Positions 1 to 7,741 are shown, counted from the first letter of the stretch. The stretch is 20,958 bases of DNA from Alistipes sp. (GCA_020026375.1 JAHHQN010000029.1:1-20958); one strand, 5' to 3'. Notes: generated by a model not told the origin, from the sequence alone. Numbers and translations are program-made.

Positions 1-110
1 TCAGTTACTCTGCAGAGTGGACTGAATAGTGATTACTTTTTCAGTGCCCTCATTTCGATTCGCGGTTTTTTTTGAGAGGATCTTCGGCTGTTCGGGTGAT
101 AAGGATTCGG
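1..110. other. Left flank downstream of the M3 peptidase gene, no gene seen
   Basis: This stretch follows the stop codon of the minus-strand peptidase gene and runs to the window edge. It contains the 17-bp repeat described separately at 35-51. It also has a run of eight T on the plus strand (66-73), but no convincing stem precedes it. No intrinsic terminator for the minus-strand peptidase operon is visible here. The bases left of the repeat may belong to a mobile element cut off by the window edge; no transposase reading frame is present. Confidence 0.5.
35..51 (-). repeat. 17-bp terminal inverted repeat copy (left)
   Basis: The plus strand reads ACTTTTTCAGTGCCCTC. Its exact reverse complement, GAGGGCACTGAAAAAGT, occurs at 20907-20923, so the pair brackets all genes in the window. 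The sequences outside the two copies differ, as expected if they are the left and right ends of insertion sequences lying mostly outside the window. The identity of all 17 bases is seen directly; the link to a mobile element is inferred. Confidence 0.6.
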
Positions 111-2204
111 TTATTTGCCGAGGCCCATCTTGTCGATGAGAGCACGGGTTTCGGGCTTGTGGCCGCGGAAGTTGACATAGAGGGTCATGGGATCTTCGGT
201 GCCGCCCTTCGAGAGAATCTCCCTGCGGAACCGTTCCGACACTTCGCGATTGAAGATGCCCTTCTCCTTGAAGAGCGAGAAGGCATCGGCCTCGAGCACC
301 TCCGCCCATTTGTAGCCGTAGTAGCCGGCGGCATATCCTCCCGAGAAGATGTGGCCGAAGGCCGGAGCCATTGCCGTGTGTGCCACTTCGGGCAGCACCT
401 GTGTGGAGGCCATGGCCTGTTTCTCGAACTGTTCCACATCGCCTTCAAACGGTCGGGTGAGAGTGTGCCATGCCATGTCGCTGATGCCGAACGAAAGTTG
501 GCGTACATTGGCATAGGCGGCCAGATAGTTCTTGGCAGCCGTAATCTTTTCGACCAGTTCCTGCGGTATGCGTTCGCCCGTTTGGTAGTGTGCCGCCCAC
601 AGGTCGAGGAATTCCTTTTCGGCCGCCCAATTCTCCATAATCTGTGAGGGCAGTTCCACGAAGTCACGGTAGACATTGGTGCCGGTCTGCGATTCGTATT
701 GTCCCTCGCCCAGCATGCCGTGGAGCGAGTGGCCGAATTCGTGGAGGAAGGTCTCCACCTCGTCGTAGGTGAGCAGCGAGGGGGTGGTGGCGGTGGGTTT
801 GGTGAAGTTCATCACCAGCGACACCAGCGGTCGGGTCTCTATGCCGTCGACGATTTTGGTGTTGCGGAATTCGGTCATCCATGCGCCCTGACGCTTGCTC
901 TCGCGGGGGAAGAAGTCGAGATAGAGGACGGCCACGAATTTGCTGTCGGGGTCGGTGACCTCATAGGCGGTGACCTCCTTGTGGTAGACCTCGATGTCGG
1001 CGGAGGGGGTGAAGTGTAGGCCATAGAGTTTTCGAGCGAGGGTGAACACGCCGTCAATCACCTTCTCGAGTTGGAAGTAGGGTTTGATGGCCTCGTCGTT
1101 GAGCGCGTATTTTTCGTCCTTGTAGAGTCGGGTGTAGTAGGGCCAGTCCCACGGCATCAGTTCGCCTTCGAAGCCTTTGGTGGCGGCAAATTCCGAGATG
1201 GTGCGGTACTCCTTTTCGGCCGGAAGTTTCGAGGCCTCGAGCAGCTCATTGAGGAAGGCTTCGACGGTGGCGGTGTGACGTGCCATGCGCTCCTCCAGCA
1301 CATAGTCGGCATAGCAGTCGTAGCCCAGCAGACGGGCGATTTGGAGACGGGTGTTGACAATCTTGCGGATAATCTCCGTATTGTCGAACTCGCCGCCCAG
1401 CGCGCGCGAATTGTAGGCCTTCCACAACTGCTCTTTGAGCGGACGGTGGGAGGAGTATTTGAGGAAGGGAATGTAGCTCGGAGCCTGAAGGGTGACCACC
1501 CAGCCCTCCTTGCCGCGTGAATGTGCCTCCTCGGCCATCGCCTCCTTTACGAAGTCGGGCAACTCGCCGACCGTCTGGGGGTCGGTGATGTGGAGGGTGA
1601 AGGCATTGGTGGCCGCGAGAGCATTCTGTCCGAACTGGAGGGTGAGGGCCGACAGTTGGCTGGTGTAGTCCCTGTAAAGGGCCTTGTCCTCCTCGGAGAG
1701 GGCGGCACCGCTGCGTGCGAAACTCTTGTAGGTGGTTTCGAGCAGCATCTTGTCGTCGCTGCCCAAATCCGGACAGGGATGTTCGTAGACCTCCTTCACA
1801 CGTTCGAAGAGTTTTTCGTTGAGCGATACGTCGTTGGCCAGCGCGGTGAGCTTGGGCTGTACGCGCAAGGCGATGTCCTGCATCGTGTCGTTGGAGTCGG
1901 CCTCCAGCAGGTTGAAGAAGATGCCCGAAATGCGGTCGAGCAGTGCATCGGTGCGCTCCAGAGCCACAATGGTGTTGCGGAAGGTGGGGGGGGCCGGATT
2001 GTTGACGATGGCGTCAATTTCGGCACGCGAGTAGGCGATGGCCGCATCGAATGCCGGTTCGTAGTGTTCCAACCTTATCTTCGAGAACGGGGGTGTGGCG
2101 TGGGGGGTGTCCCAGTCGGCCAGCAGCGGATTGGTGGTGTCCAATTCGGGATAGTGGGGTTGGGGTATGTCGTCGGCAAATCCCACAGATGTTGATAATG
2201 CCAT
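111..2204 (-). CDS. dcp: M3 family metallopeptidase, Dcp-type (no complete signal peptide)
   Basis: This 697-residue protein matches the peptidyl-dipeptidase Dcp/oligopeptidase A family (MEROPS M3A), zinc enzymes that trim short peptides or remove C-terminal dipeptides. The zinc site HEFGH lies at residues 488-492 (His488, Glu489, His492), with the third ligand Glu517 in DFVELPSQ, the 29-residue spacing known for the family. The C-terminal GGYAAGYYGYKW segment is also typical of Dcp. An in-frame TAA lies 18 bases upstream of the chosen ATG, so no longer start is possible. The N-terminus (MALSTSVGFADD) resembles only the core and cleavage region of a signal peptide, and codons between the TAA and the ATG read KNKTI. 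As written the enzyme would be cytoplasmic; a degraded signal peptide is possible. It starts 26 bases after the stop of the lipoprotein paralogue and is probably cotranscribed with it. Confidence 0.95.
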   Translation of the reverse strand: MALSTSVGFADDIPQPHYPELDTTNPLLADWDTPHATPPFSKIRLEHYEPAFDAAIAYSRAEIDAIVNNPAPPTFRNTIVALERTDALLDRISGIFFNLLEADSNDTMQDIALRVQPKLTALANDVSLNEKLFERVKEVYEHPCPDLGSDDKMLLETTYKSFARSGAALSEEDKALYRDYTSQLSALTLQFGQNALAATNAFTLHITDPQTVGELPDFVKEAMAEEAHSRGKEGWVVTLQAPSYIPFLKYSSHRPLKEQLWKAYNSRALGGEFDNTEIIRKIVNTRLQIARLLGYDCYADYVLEERMARHTATVEAFLNELLEASKLPAEKEYRTISEFAATKGFEGELMPWDWPYYTRLYKDEKYALNDEAIKPYFQLEKVIDGVFTLARKLYGLHFTPSADIEVYHKEVTAYEVTDPDSKFVAVLYLDFFPRESKRQGAWMTEFRNTKIVDGIETRPLVSLVMNFTKPTATTPSLLTYDEVETFLHEFGHSLHGMLGEGQYESQTGTNVYRDFVELPSQIMENWAAEKEFLDLWAAHYQTGERIPQELVEKITAAKNYLAAYANVRQLSFGISDMAWHTLTRPFEGDVEQFEKQAMASTQVLPEVAHTAMAPAFGHIFSGGYAAGYYGYKWAEVLEADAFSLFKEKGIFNREVSERFRREILSKGGTEDPMTLYVNFRGHKPETRALIDKMGLGK

Positions 2205-2230
2205 GATTGTCTTGTTTTTTTACAGATGGT

Positions 2231-4432
2231 TTATTGTTGTTGGGGGGTGTTCAGCGTGTAGCGTCCGTCCATCATCGGCACCTCGAGCGAGTCGATGGGC
2301 GGCAGCGAATCGACCACGGGGGCGGAGGGCATGAGACCGCGGGCCTTGAGCAGTGCGTCCTTGTCGGGATCCTTGCCGCGGAAGTCGCGGTAGAGGGTCA
2401 TGCCGTTCTGCGAGCCGCCCTTCGAGAGCAGACGTTGGCGGAAACGCTCGGCGACATTGCGGTTGAAGAGGTCGCCGCTCTCGCGGAAGGCCTCGAAGGC
2501 ATCTTTGTCGAGCACCTCGGCCCAGATGTAGAAGTAGTAGCCGGCCGAGTATCCGCCGTCGAAGATGTGGCTGAAGTAGGTGTAGCGGTAGCGCGGTTCG
2601 ATGGCCGAAATCAGGCCGCGGCGCATGCGCAGGGCGTTCTTCTCATACTCGTTGACATCGAACGGGTGGTATTCCTTCACCGAGTGGAGGTCGAGGTCGG
2701 CCAGGGCGGCGGCAATCAGCTCAGTGAACTGGAAGCCCTGGTTGAAGAGGCGGCTGTTGTTGATGCTCCGTATCAGATAGTCGGGCATGGGGGCGTGGGA
2801 ACTGTAATGGAACGCATACTGGCGCAGCATTTCGGGTTCGAAGGCCCAGTTTTCCATCACCTGCGAGGGCAGCTCCACGAAGTCGCCCTCCACCTCGCTC
2901 AAGCCGCGGTACTTCACCTTCTGGAACAGGAAGTGGAGTGCGTGGCCGAATTCGTGGAACAGGGTCTGGGTATCGTCGATGGAGAGGAAGGCCGGATTGG
3001 CATAGGCCGGACGGTTGAAGTTGGTGACGACGGCGACCACCGGAGGGGTGATTTCGCCCTCGTTGAATCCCTGCTCCACATAGTTGCCGCACCATGCGCC
3101 CTGACTCTTTCCCTCGCGGGTGAAGAAGTCGAAGTAGAGGATACCGAGGTGGTGCTGGTCGACATCGAGTACCTCGTAGGCCGATACGTCCTTGTGGTAG
3201 GCGGGCAGATTCACGGGGCGGAAGGTGATGCCGTAGAGACGGTTGGCCAGGAAGAAGATGCCCGACTTCACATTGTCGAGCGAGAGATAGGGGCGCAGGG
3301 CATCTTCGTCGAGTGCGAATTTGTTTTTGCGCACCTTGTTGGCATAGTACCACCAGTCCCACGACTGCATTTCGGAGTCGGGGAAATCCTTCTTGAAGAG
3401 GGTGTTGAGTTCGTCGTATTCCTCCTGAGCCTTGTCCAGGGCCGGGGTCCACACCTCGCGCAGGAGTTTGTAGGCGGCCGATGTGGTGGCGGCCATCTGG
3501 TCGGCAATGACATAGTCGGCGTAGGATTTGTAGCCCAGCAGGTGGGCCTTCTCGGTGCGCAGACGTATGAAATCGTTGATGAGCTGCTTGTTGTCATGCT
3601 CATCGTCGTTGTTGCAACGCTGGAGGTAGGCCTTGTAGATCTCCTCGCGACGTTCGCGGTTGGAGGAGTAGGTCAGGAAGGGGAAGATGCTGCCGCGGTG
3701 GAGCGTGAAGGCATATTTGCCGTCCTTGCCTATCTCGTTGGCCTTGATGCGTGCGCGGTCGCGGATATCGCTGGTCAGTCCCTGCAATTCGTCGCTCTCG
3801 AGCAGCAGCACATAGGCGTTGTTCTCGGCCAGCAGGTTGGCGGCATACTTGACCGACAGCGAGGCCAGCTCGCCGTTGATGTCCTGCAGTCGCTGTTTCT
3901 TGTCGGCATCGAGCAGCGCACCCGAACGCACGAACTCGTCGTAGATTTTCTCGGTGAGCCGCAGTTGCTCGGCATCGAGATTCAGCGAGTGGCGCTCGTC
4001 GTAAACGGTCTTGATTTTTTGGAACAGACGGTCGTTCATCAGTATGCGGTCGTCGTGCTGCGAGAGCAGGGGCATGGCCTCCTCCTCCACTTCGCGCAGC
4101 TCGTCGCTGCTCTCCGCCGCGCAGAGCATTTCGAGAATGAGCGAGGTCTGTGCCAGCTCCTCGCCCGAGCGGTCGTAGGCCTCGATGACGTTTTCGAACG
4201 TGGCCGGCGAGTTGTTGGAGGTGATGGCGTCGATTTGGGCGTTGTGCAGCGACATGCCGTGTTGGAGTGCCGGCATGAAATGTCGGGGCTTTATCTGGTC
4301 GAAGGGCGGAACCCCGTAGGGTGTATTCCACTCCGTGGTGAGCGGATTGCGCTCCTCGACCTGCTTTTTGGAGCAGGATGTGAAACTCATGGTCAAAAGA
4401 ATTGATGCAATTAATAGGGAAACAGGTCTCAT
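2231..4432 (-). CDS. M3 family metallopeptidase, Dcp-type lipoprotein
   Basis: This 733-residue Dcp-like zinc peptidase is a paralogue of the gene just downstream. The zinc site HEFGHALHF starts at residue 493 (His493, Glu494, His497), with Glu520 in DFVELPSQ as the likely third ligand. The start was placed at the ATG giving MRPVSLLIASILLTMSFTSC, a type II signal peptide with lipidated Cys20; an ATG 60 bases further upstream would add a charged, non-hydrophobic leader and is less likely. The residues after Cys20 (SKKQVEE) lack a run of acidic residues right after the cysteine, so periplasmic rather than surface location is a guess. About 40 residues beyond the usual Dcp end form a proline-rich tail ending in QQQ. 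It is the first gene of a two-gene operon behind a strong Bacteroidota promoter at 4514-4543. Confidence 0.94.
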   Translation of the reverse strand: MRPVSLLIASILLTMSFTSCSKKQVEERNPLTTEWNTPYGVPPFDQIKPRHFMPALQHGMSLHNAQIDAITSNNSPATFENVIEAYDRSGEELAQTSLILEMLCAAESSDELREVEEEAMPLLSQHDDRILMNDRLFQKIKTVYDERHSLNLDAEQLRLTEKIYDEFVRSGALLDADKKQRLQDINGELASLSVKYAANLLAENNAYVLLLESDELQGLTSDIRDRARIKANEIGKDGKYAFTLHRGSIFPFLTYSSNRERREEIYKAYLQRCNNDDEHDNKQLINDFIRLRTEKAHLLGYKSYADYVIADQMAATTSAAYKLLREVWTPALDKAQEEYDELNTLFKKDFPDSEMQSWDWWYYANKVRKNKFALDEDALRPYLSLDNVKSGIFFLANRLYGITFRPVNLPAYHKDVSAYEVLDVDQHHLGILYFDFFTREGKSQGAWCGNYVEQGFNEGEITPPVVAVVTNFNRPAYANPAFLSIDDTQTLFHEFGHALHFLFQKVKYRGLSEVEGDFVELPSQVMENWAFEPEMLRQYAFHYSSHAPMPDYLIRSINNSRLFNQGFQFTELIAAALADLDLHSVKEYHPFDVNEYEKNALRMRRGLISAIEPRYRYTYFSHIFDGGYSAGYYFYIWAEVLDKDAFEAFRESGDLFNRNVAERFRQRLLSKGGSQNGMTLYRDFRGKDPDKDALLKARGLMPSAPVVDSLPPIDSLEVPMMDGRYTLNTPQQQ

Positions 4433-4461
4433 TTTGAATACTCTTATTCGTCTATTTTGTG

Positions 4462-4469
4462 TAACTTTG
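4462..4469 (+). promoter_or_regulatory. Candidate -7 box for rsmE (TAACTTTG)
   Basis: TAACTTTG matches the Bacteroidota -7 consensus TAnnTTTG and points toward rsmE. The nearest upstream TTTTG (4432-4436) is 25 bases away, longer than the usual 19-21, so the -33 element is weak. A start near 4476 would put the hairpin at 4481-4505 in the rsmE leader. Confidence 0.4.
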
Positions 4470-4480
4470 AAGCCGTAAAA

Positions 4481-4505
4481 AAATTGGCGCACATTCCGCC
4501 AATTT
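4481..4505 (-). terminator. Hairpin with T-tract on the minus strand (attenuator-like)
   Basis: The arms AAATTGGCG (4481-4489) and CGCCAATTT (4497-4505) are perfectly complementary around a 7-base loop. Read on the minus strand, the stem is followed directly by T residues, the shape of an intrinsic terminator. It sits just after the predicted start of the lipoprotein peptidase transcript, so it could be an attenuator or a stabilising 5' stem. The plus-strand side has no T-tract. Confidence 0.5.
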
Positions 4506-4513
4506 CACCAGTG

Positions 4514-4543
4514 CAAAGATAATAAATTAATATAGGTATGCAA
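4514..4543 (-). promoter_or_regulatory. Bacteroidota promoter for the M3 peptidase operon
   Basis: On the minus strand TTG (4543-4541) is followed after 19 bases by TATCTTTG (4521-4514), an excellent match to the Bacteroidota -33/-7 promoter. Transcription would start near 4507, leaving about 75 bases of leader before the ATG at 4432. The -33 element overlaps the first codons of rsmE on the opposite strand. Confidence 0.7.
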
Positions 4544-5257
4544 CTATTTTATGCTCCGGGCATGATTCCGCCCACCCACACGCTTTCGGAAGAGGAGTCG
4601 CGTCACGCGGTCCGTGTCCTGCGACTGGAGTCGGGCGACCCGATACACATCACCGACGGCGAGGGCAACCTCCACCACTGTCGGGTGACGGTGGCCGACC
4701 AGCGCCATTGTGAAGTGGTGGTTGAGTCGACGGAAACCGAGTTCGAAAAACTGCCCTACCGTCTGACGATGGCGGTGGCTCCCACCAAGAACAACGACCG
4801 TTTCGAGTGGTTTCTGGAGAAGGCCACCGAGGTGGGTGTCGACACCATTATTCCGCTGGAGAGCGCCCACTCGGAGCGCAGGGTCTACAAGGAGGAGCGC
4901 GGACAGAAGGTCATCACCTCGGCCATGAAGCAGTCGTTGAAGGCCTACCACCCCCACCTGAGGGGACTCTCCTCCTTCAAGAAACTGATGGAGGAGGAGT
5001 TCTCCGGCCGCAAGTTCATCGCCCACTGTGCCGGGAGTCGCTCCCCGCAGGGGAAGGCCTACCTGCCCGACACCCTCCGTCGGGGGGAGGACGTGCTGGT
5101 GCTGATTGGTCCCGAGGGGGATTTCTCCGACGAGGAAATCGACATGGCCATGCAGCGCGGCTTCGAGGAGATTACGCTCGGCACACAGCGTCTGCGCACG
5201 GAGACGGCTGCCGTGACGGCGGTGGTCATGACTTCGGTAATCAACACCATGAAATAG
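4538..5257 (+). CDS. rsmE: 16S rRNA (uracil-1498-N3)-methyltransferase RsmE
   Basis: RsmE is a SPOUT-class enzyme that methylates N3 of U1498 in 16S rRNA on assembled 30S subunits, using S-adenosylmethionine. The 239-residue length fits the family. The knotted C-terminal SAM site is recognised by GPEGDFSDEE at residues 191-200 and LGTQRLRTETA at 214-224; both are family hallmarks. The N-terminal part (LSEEESRHAVRVLRLESGD) is the PUA-like RNA-binding domain. The ATG follows an AT-rich leader without a clear Shine-Dalgarno site, as is usual in Bacteroidota. The stop codon is 3 bases from the next start, so rsmE heads an operon with the two transporter halves. Confidence 0.97.
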   Translation: MQLFYAPGMIPPTHTLSEEESRHAVRVLRLESGDPIHITDGEGNLHHCRVTVADQRHCEVVVESTETEFEKLPYRLTMAVAPTKNNDRFEWFLEKATEVGVDTIIPLESAHSERRVYKEERGQKVITSAMKQSLKAYHPHLRGLSSFKKLMEEEFSGRKFIAHCAGSRSPQGKAYLPDTLRRGEDVLVLIGPEGDFSDEEIDMAMQRGFEEITLGTQRLRTETAAVTAVVMTSVINTMK

Positions 5258-5260
5258 CCT

Positions 5261-5824
5261 ATGCCGCGACTGAGAACCATCTTTCTGTCGTTCTTCAAAA
5301 TCGGACTGTTCACCATCGGCGGCGGTTTTGCCATGCTGCCGCTCATGGAGGTGGAACTTATCGACAAACGGAAGTGGATTGGGAAGGACGACTTCCTCGA
5401 CTTGATGACCCTTGCACAGTCGGTTCCCGGCCCTGTGGCGGTCAACACGGCCGTGTTCATCGGCTACAAGGTCCGGGGCCTGCGCGGTGCGGCCGCCGCC
5501 ATTCTGGGTACGGTGATGCCCTCGTTCACCATCATTCTGACCATTGCGCTCTTCTTTGCCAATATCCGTGACAACCGGCTCATCGATGCCGCCTTCAAGG
5601 GCATGCGCCCTGCCGTGGTGGCACTGCTGGTCTTTCCGGTCATCTCGCTGGCGCGCAAGGTGCATGTGGCCCTCGTCGGTGTCATTGCGGCGGCGGCCCT
5701 GCTCATCTGGTGGGGCGGCTGGTCGCCGATTTATGTGCTGGCAATGGCGGCCGTGGGCGGCATCGCCTGGGAGTTGCTGGTGGCCGGCCGTAAGACCAAA
5801 AAAGAGAAGGAGGTGGAGCGATGA
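5261..5824 (+). CDS. Chromate transporter family (CHR) half-protein, first of a pair
   Basis: This 187-residue integral membrane protein is a single CHR domain (ChrA family, Pfam PF02417). Visible marks are GGGFAMLPLMEVELI near the N-terminus and QSVPGPVAVNTAVFIGYK about residues 48-65, the repeated family motifs, with about five or six hydrophobic segments. Full-length ChrA proteins carry two such domains; here they are separate genes, so the product probably pairs with its neighbour. Its TGA overlaps the ATG of the second half (ATGA, 5821-5824), which suggests coupled translation. Characterised members export chromate, but nothing nearby (no chrB, no reductase) points to chromate resistance, so the true substrate is unknown. 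Confidence 0.92.
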   Translation: MPRLRTIFLSFFKIGLFTIGGGFAMLPLMEVELIDKRKWIGKDDFLDLMTLAQSVPGPVAVNTAVFIGYKVRGLRGAAAAILGTVMPSFTIILTIALFFANIRDNRLIDAAFKGMRPAVVALLVFPVISLARKVHVALVGVIAAAALLIWWGGWSPIYVLAMAAVGGIAWELLVAGRKTKKEKEVER

Positions 5825-6411
5825 TACTGTGGCAGCTTTTTATCAGCTATCTGAAAATCGGATTCTTCGGCTTCGGCGGCGGTTACGCCATGCTGTCGCT
5901 CATTCAGAACGAGGTGGTCGTGCAGCACGAGTGGCTGACCAATGCCCAGTTCTCCGACATTGTGGCCATCTCGCAGTTTACCCCCGGACCCATCGCCATC
6001 AATTCGGCCACCTATGTGGGCTACACGGTGGGCATACAGGGCGGCGGCACGCTGATGGGTATCCTCGGCTCGGTGATAGCCACCTTTGCCGTGTGTCTGC
6101 CCTCGCTTACGCTCATGATTCTGGTGGCGCGCTTCTTCCTCAAACTCAAGGGCAACCGCTGGGTCGAGGGCATGATGCTGGGCATGCGTCCCGTGGTCAT
6201 CGGCATGATTGCCGCCGCCGCGCTGCTGCTCATCTGGCCGCATACGGGCGGCGAGGAGGTCGGCGAGGGCGAACGCAACTTTGTCGACATGTGGAGCTGG
6301 GTGCTGTTCGGCGGTGTGCTTGTCGGCTCGTGGCGCAAGATGAATCCTATCCATCTGATTTTGGGTGCCGGAGTGGCCGGCATCGTCATATACTATGTGC
6401 TGGGGTGGTGA
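5821..6411 (+). CDS. Chromate transporter family (CHR) half-protein, second of a pair
   Basis: This 196-residue membrane protein is the partner CHR domain (PF02417). FGFGGGYAMLSLIQNEVV near residue 17 and SQFTPGPIAINSATYVGY around residues 55-72 mirror the motifs of the preceding gene, showing an ancient duplication. A hydrophilic patch (HTGGEEVGEGERNF) lies before the last two hydrophobic segments. Start and stop overlap with the upstream half by four bases. The family's two-gene members are thought to act as heterodimers with opposite topology; that is family knowledge, not seen here. A strong terminator follows 19 bases after the stop, ending the operon. Confidence 0.92.
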   Translation: MILWQLFISYLKIGFFGFGGGYAMLSLIQNEVVVQHEWLTNAQFSDIVAISQFTPGPIAINSATYVGYTVGIQGGGTLMGILGSVIATFAVCLPSLTLMILVARFFLKLKGNRWVEGMMLGMRPVVIGMIAAAALLLIWPHTGGEEVGEGERNFVDMWSWVLFGGVLVGSWRKMNPIHLILGAGVAGIVIYYVLGW

Positions 6412-6430
6412 CACTTCAGCGAGTGCAACG

Positions 6431-6469
6431 AAAAAGGACGGACTTCCGTTACGGAAGTCCGTCCTTTTT
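6431..6469. terminator. Strong bidirectional intrinsic terminator
   Basis: The arms AAAAAGGACGGACTTCC (6431-6447) and GGAAGTCCGTCCTTTTT (6453-6469) are perfectly complementary around the loop GTTAC. The A-tract and T-tract flank the stem, so it can stop both the plus-strand rsmE/CHR operon and the minus-strand operon that ends at 6534. Confidence 0.93.
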
Positions 6470-6533
6470 GGCTCATATCCCTGCCTCTTTGGAGAGGAGG
6501 TGTTTCGTTTCATGTACCGTCGGGAGAGGGGTG

Positions 6534-6827
6534 TCAGCACACGAGCAGTGTCGTTCCGATGCCCATCAGCAGCAACAGTGCCGACACGAAGAGCAGTCCG
6601 CCGATGATGCCCAGCAGGGTGCCTACACAGCCGAAACTCTGTTCCGCCCCGGGTTTGGGGTCGCTCAGAAGGGTGAAAATCAATCCCACGAGCGGCGTGA
6701 AGAGGAGACTGAGGAGGAAGGAGAGCGTGAAACCGATGTTGCGACGGCTGCCGATGAGTCCCACCAGCACGGAGAGCAGACAACCGCCTGCCGCGCCGAA
6801 CAATACGATGAAGAATTCTGTAATCAT
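6534..6827 (-). CDS. Small conserved-type membrane protein, function unknown
   Basis: This 97-residue protein has three hydrophobic stretches: about residues 3-24 (rich in glycine), 31-53, and 68-94. A short basic loop, GSRRNIGF, precedes the second stretch, and a polar loop, SDPKPGAEQS, precedes the third. The pattern of a GSRR-x-IGF loop followed by a segment ending in SPLVGLI-like residues recalls small Bacteroidota membrane proteins of unknown function; here the segment reads TPLVGLIF. No catalytic or transport motif is visible. Its ATG lies 15 bases after the stop of the methyltransferase gene, so it is the last gene of that operon, with the terminator 64 bases downstream. I do not assign a function. 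Confidence 0.75.
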   Translation of the reverse strand: MITEFFIVLFGAAGGCLLSVLVGLIGSRRNIGFTLSFLLSLLFTPLVGLIFTLLSDPKPGAEQSFGCVGTLLGIIGGLLFVSALLLLMGIGTTLLVC

Positions 6828-6842
6828 GGCCTTCGGTATCGG

Positions 6843-7724
6843 TTATCGGGTGATGCGGTAGTAGACGCCCAGGGGCAGCTGCTTGCCGCCGCGGTCGGTG
6901 AAGCACAACTCGCCGCGCTCCTCGGTCTTCGGCTCGCCGAAGGCCTGACGCACGGCCGTGCGTGCCAGTGTCGACGAGAGTCCCATCGAGTAGAGGTTCA
7001 GCACCAGGAAGGCGTTCTCCTTTTCGAGCAGCTGCGCGCAGCACTCCAGCATCTCACAGATGGAGTCCTGCAAAATCCACTTCTCGCCGTTGGCACCGCG
7101 TCCGTAGGCCGGAGGGTCGAGAATGATGCCGTTGTAGCGGTTGCCGCGGCGCACCTCGCGCTGTACGAATTTCATGGCGTCCTCCACAATCCAGCGGATA
7201 CCGTCCAGACCGCTCAGCTCCATGTTTTCGCGCGCCCACGACACCACCTGCTTCACCGAGTCGACATGCGTCACCTCGGCACCTGCCGCACGTGCCGCAA
7301 GGGTGGCACCGCCGGTGTAGGCAAACAGGTTCAACACTTTGGGACGCTGGCCGCCATTGCCTGCTTCGCGGCAGCGGTCGTAGATGAAGTCCCAGTTGGC
7401 CGCCTGTTCGGGGAAGAGTCCCACATGCTTGAAGGAGGTGAGTCCCAGACGCATGCGCAGCTTCTTGTCGCGCAGCTCATACTCCACATTCCAGCGGTCG
7501 GGCGTGCCGCGTCGCAGTCGCCATTCGCCGCGCTCCTCGCTCTTGGCGTCGCGCATGAACGAAGCGTCGGCCGCCAGCCACTCCCGCTCGGGAAGCGACG
7601 GCCGCCAGATGGCCTGCGGTTCGGGACGTCGGGTGGTGAAGCGTCCGAAACGCTCCAGCTTCTCGAAATTGCCCGAGTCTATCAGTTCGTAGTCCCCGAA
7701 ATCGGGGGTCAGTTCTTTCTGCAT
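6843..7724 (-). CDS. Class I SAM-dependent methyltransferase (RlmI/RlmK-like)
   Basis: This 293-residue protein resembles the catalytic half of RlmI-type 23S rRNA m5C methyltransferases (Pfam Methyltrans_SAM, PF10672). Motif I is VLNLFAYTGGATL at residues 130-142, the acidic residue after strand 2 is Asp155 in HVDSVKQ, and the catalytic-region motif DPPAYGRG is at 203-210. A segment before the Rossmann fold (SFKHVGLFPEQAANWDF, 97-113) is also typical of this group. The N-terminal PUA domain found in full RlmI is absent, so the substrate may be a different RNA or a protein. The ATG lies 55 bases after the upstream U32 gene, with a hairpin in the gap. Confidence 0.88.
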   Translation of the reverse strand: MQKELTPDFGDYELIDSGNFEKLERFGRFTTRRPEPQAIWRPSLPEREWLAADASFMRDAKSEERGEWRLRRGTPDRWNVEYELRDKKLRMRLGLTSFKHVGLFPEQAANWDFIYDRCREAGNGGQRPKVLNLFAYTGGATLAARAAGAEVTHVDSVKQVVSWARENMELSGLDGIRWIVEDAMKFVQREVRRGNRYNGIILDPPAYGRGANGEKWILQDSICEMLECCAQLLEKENAFLVLNLYSMGLSSTLARTAVRQAFGEPKTEERGELCFTDRGGKQLPLGVYYRITR

Positions 7725-7741
7725 ATTCTTTTCGATATTGG

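Noticed and set aside
66..73. Run of eight T near the left edge as a plus-strand terminator
   Set aside because: No stable stem precedes it and no plus-strand gene is known to end there.
2207..4405. Open frame of 732 codons on the plus strand opposite the lipoprotein M3 gene
   Set aside because: It lies fully antisense to a gene with an intact zinc site and family features. Its residues are a low-complexity mix (Val, Glu, Gly, His, Leu) produced by the G/C-ending codons of the opposite strand.
4433..4492. Upstream ATG at 4492 for the lipoprotein peptidase
   Set aside because: It would put 20 polar residues before the lipoprotein signal peptide and spoil export; the ATG at 4432 gives a clean type II signal.
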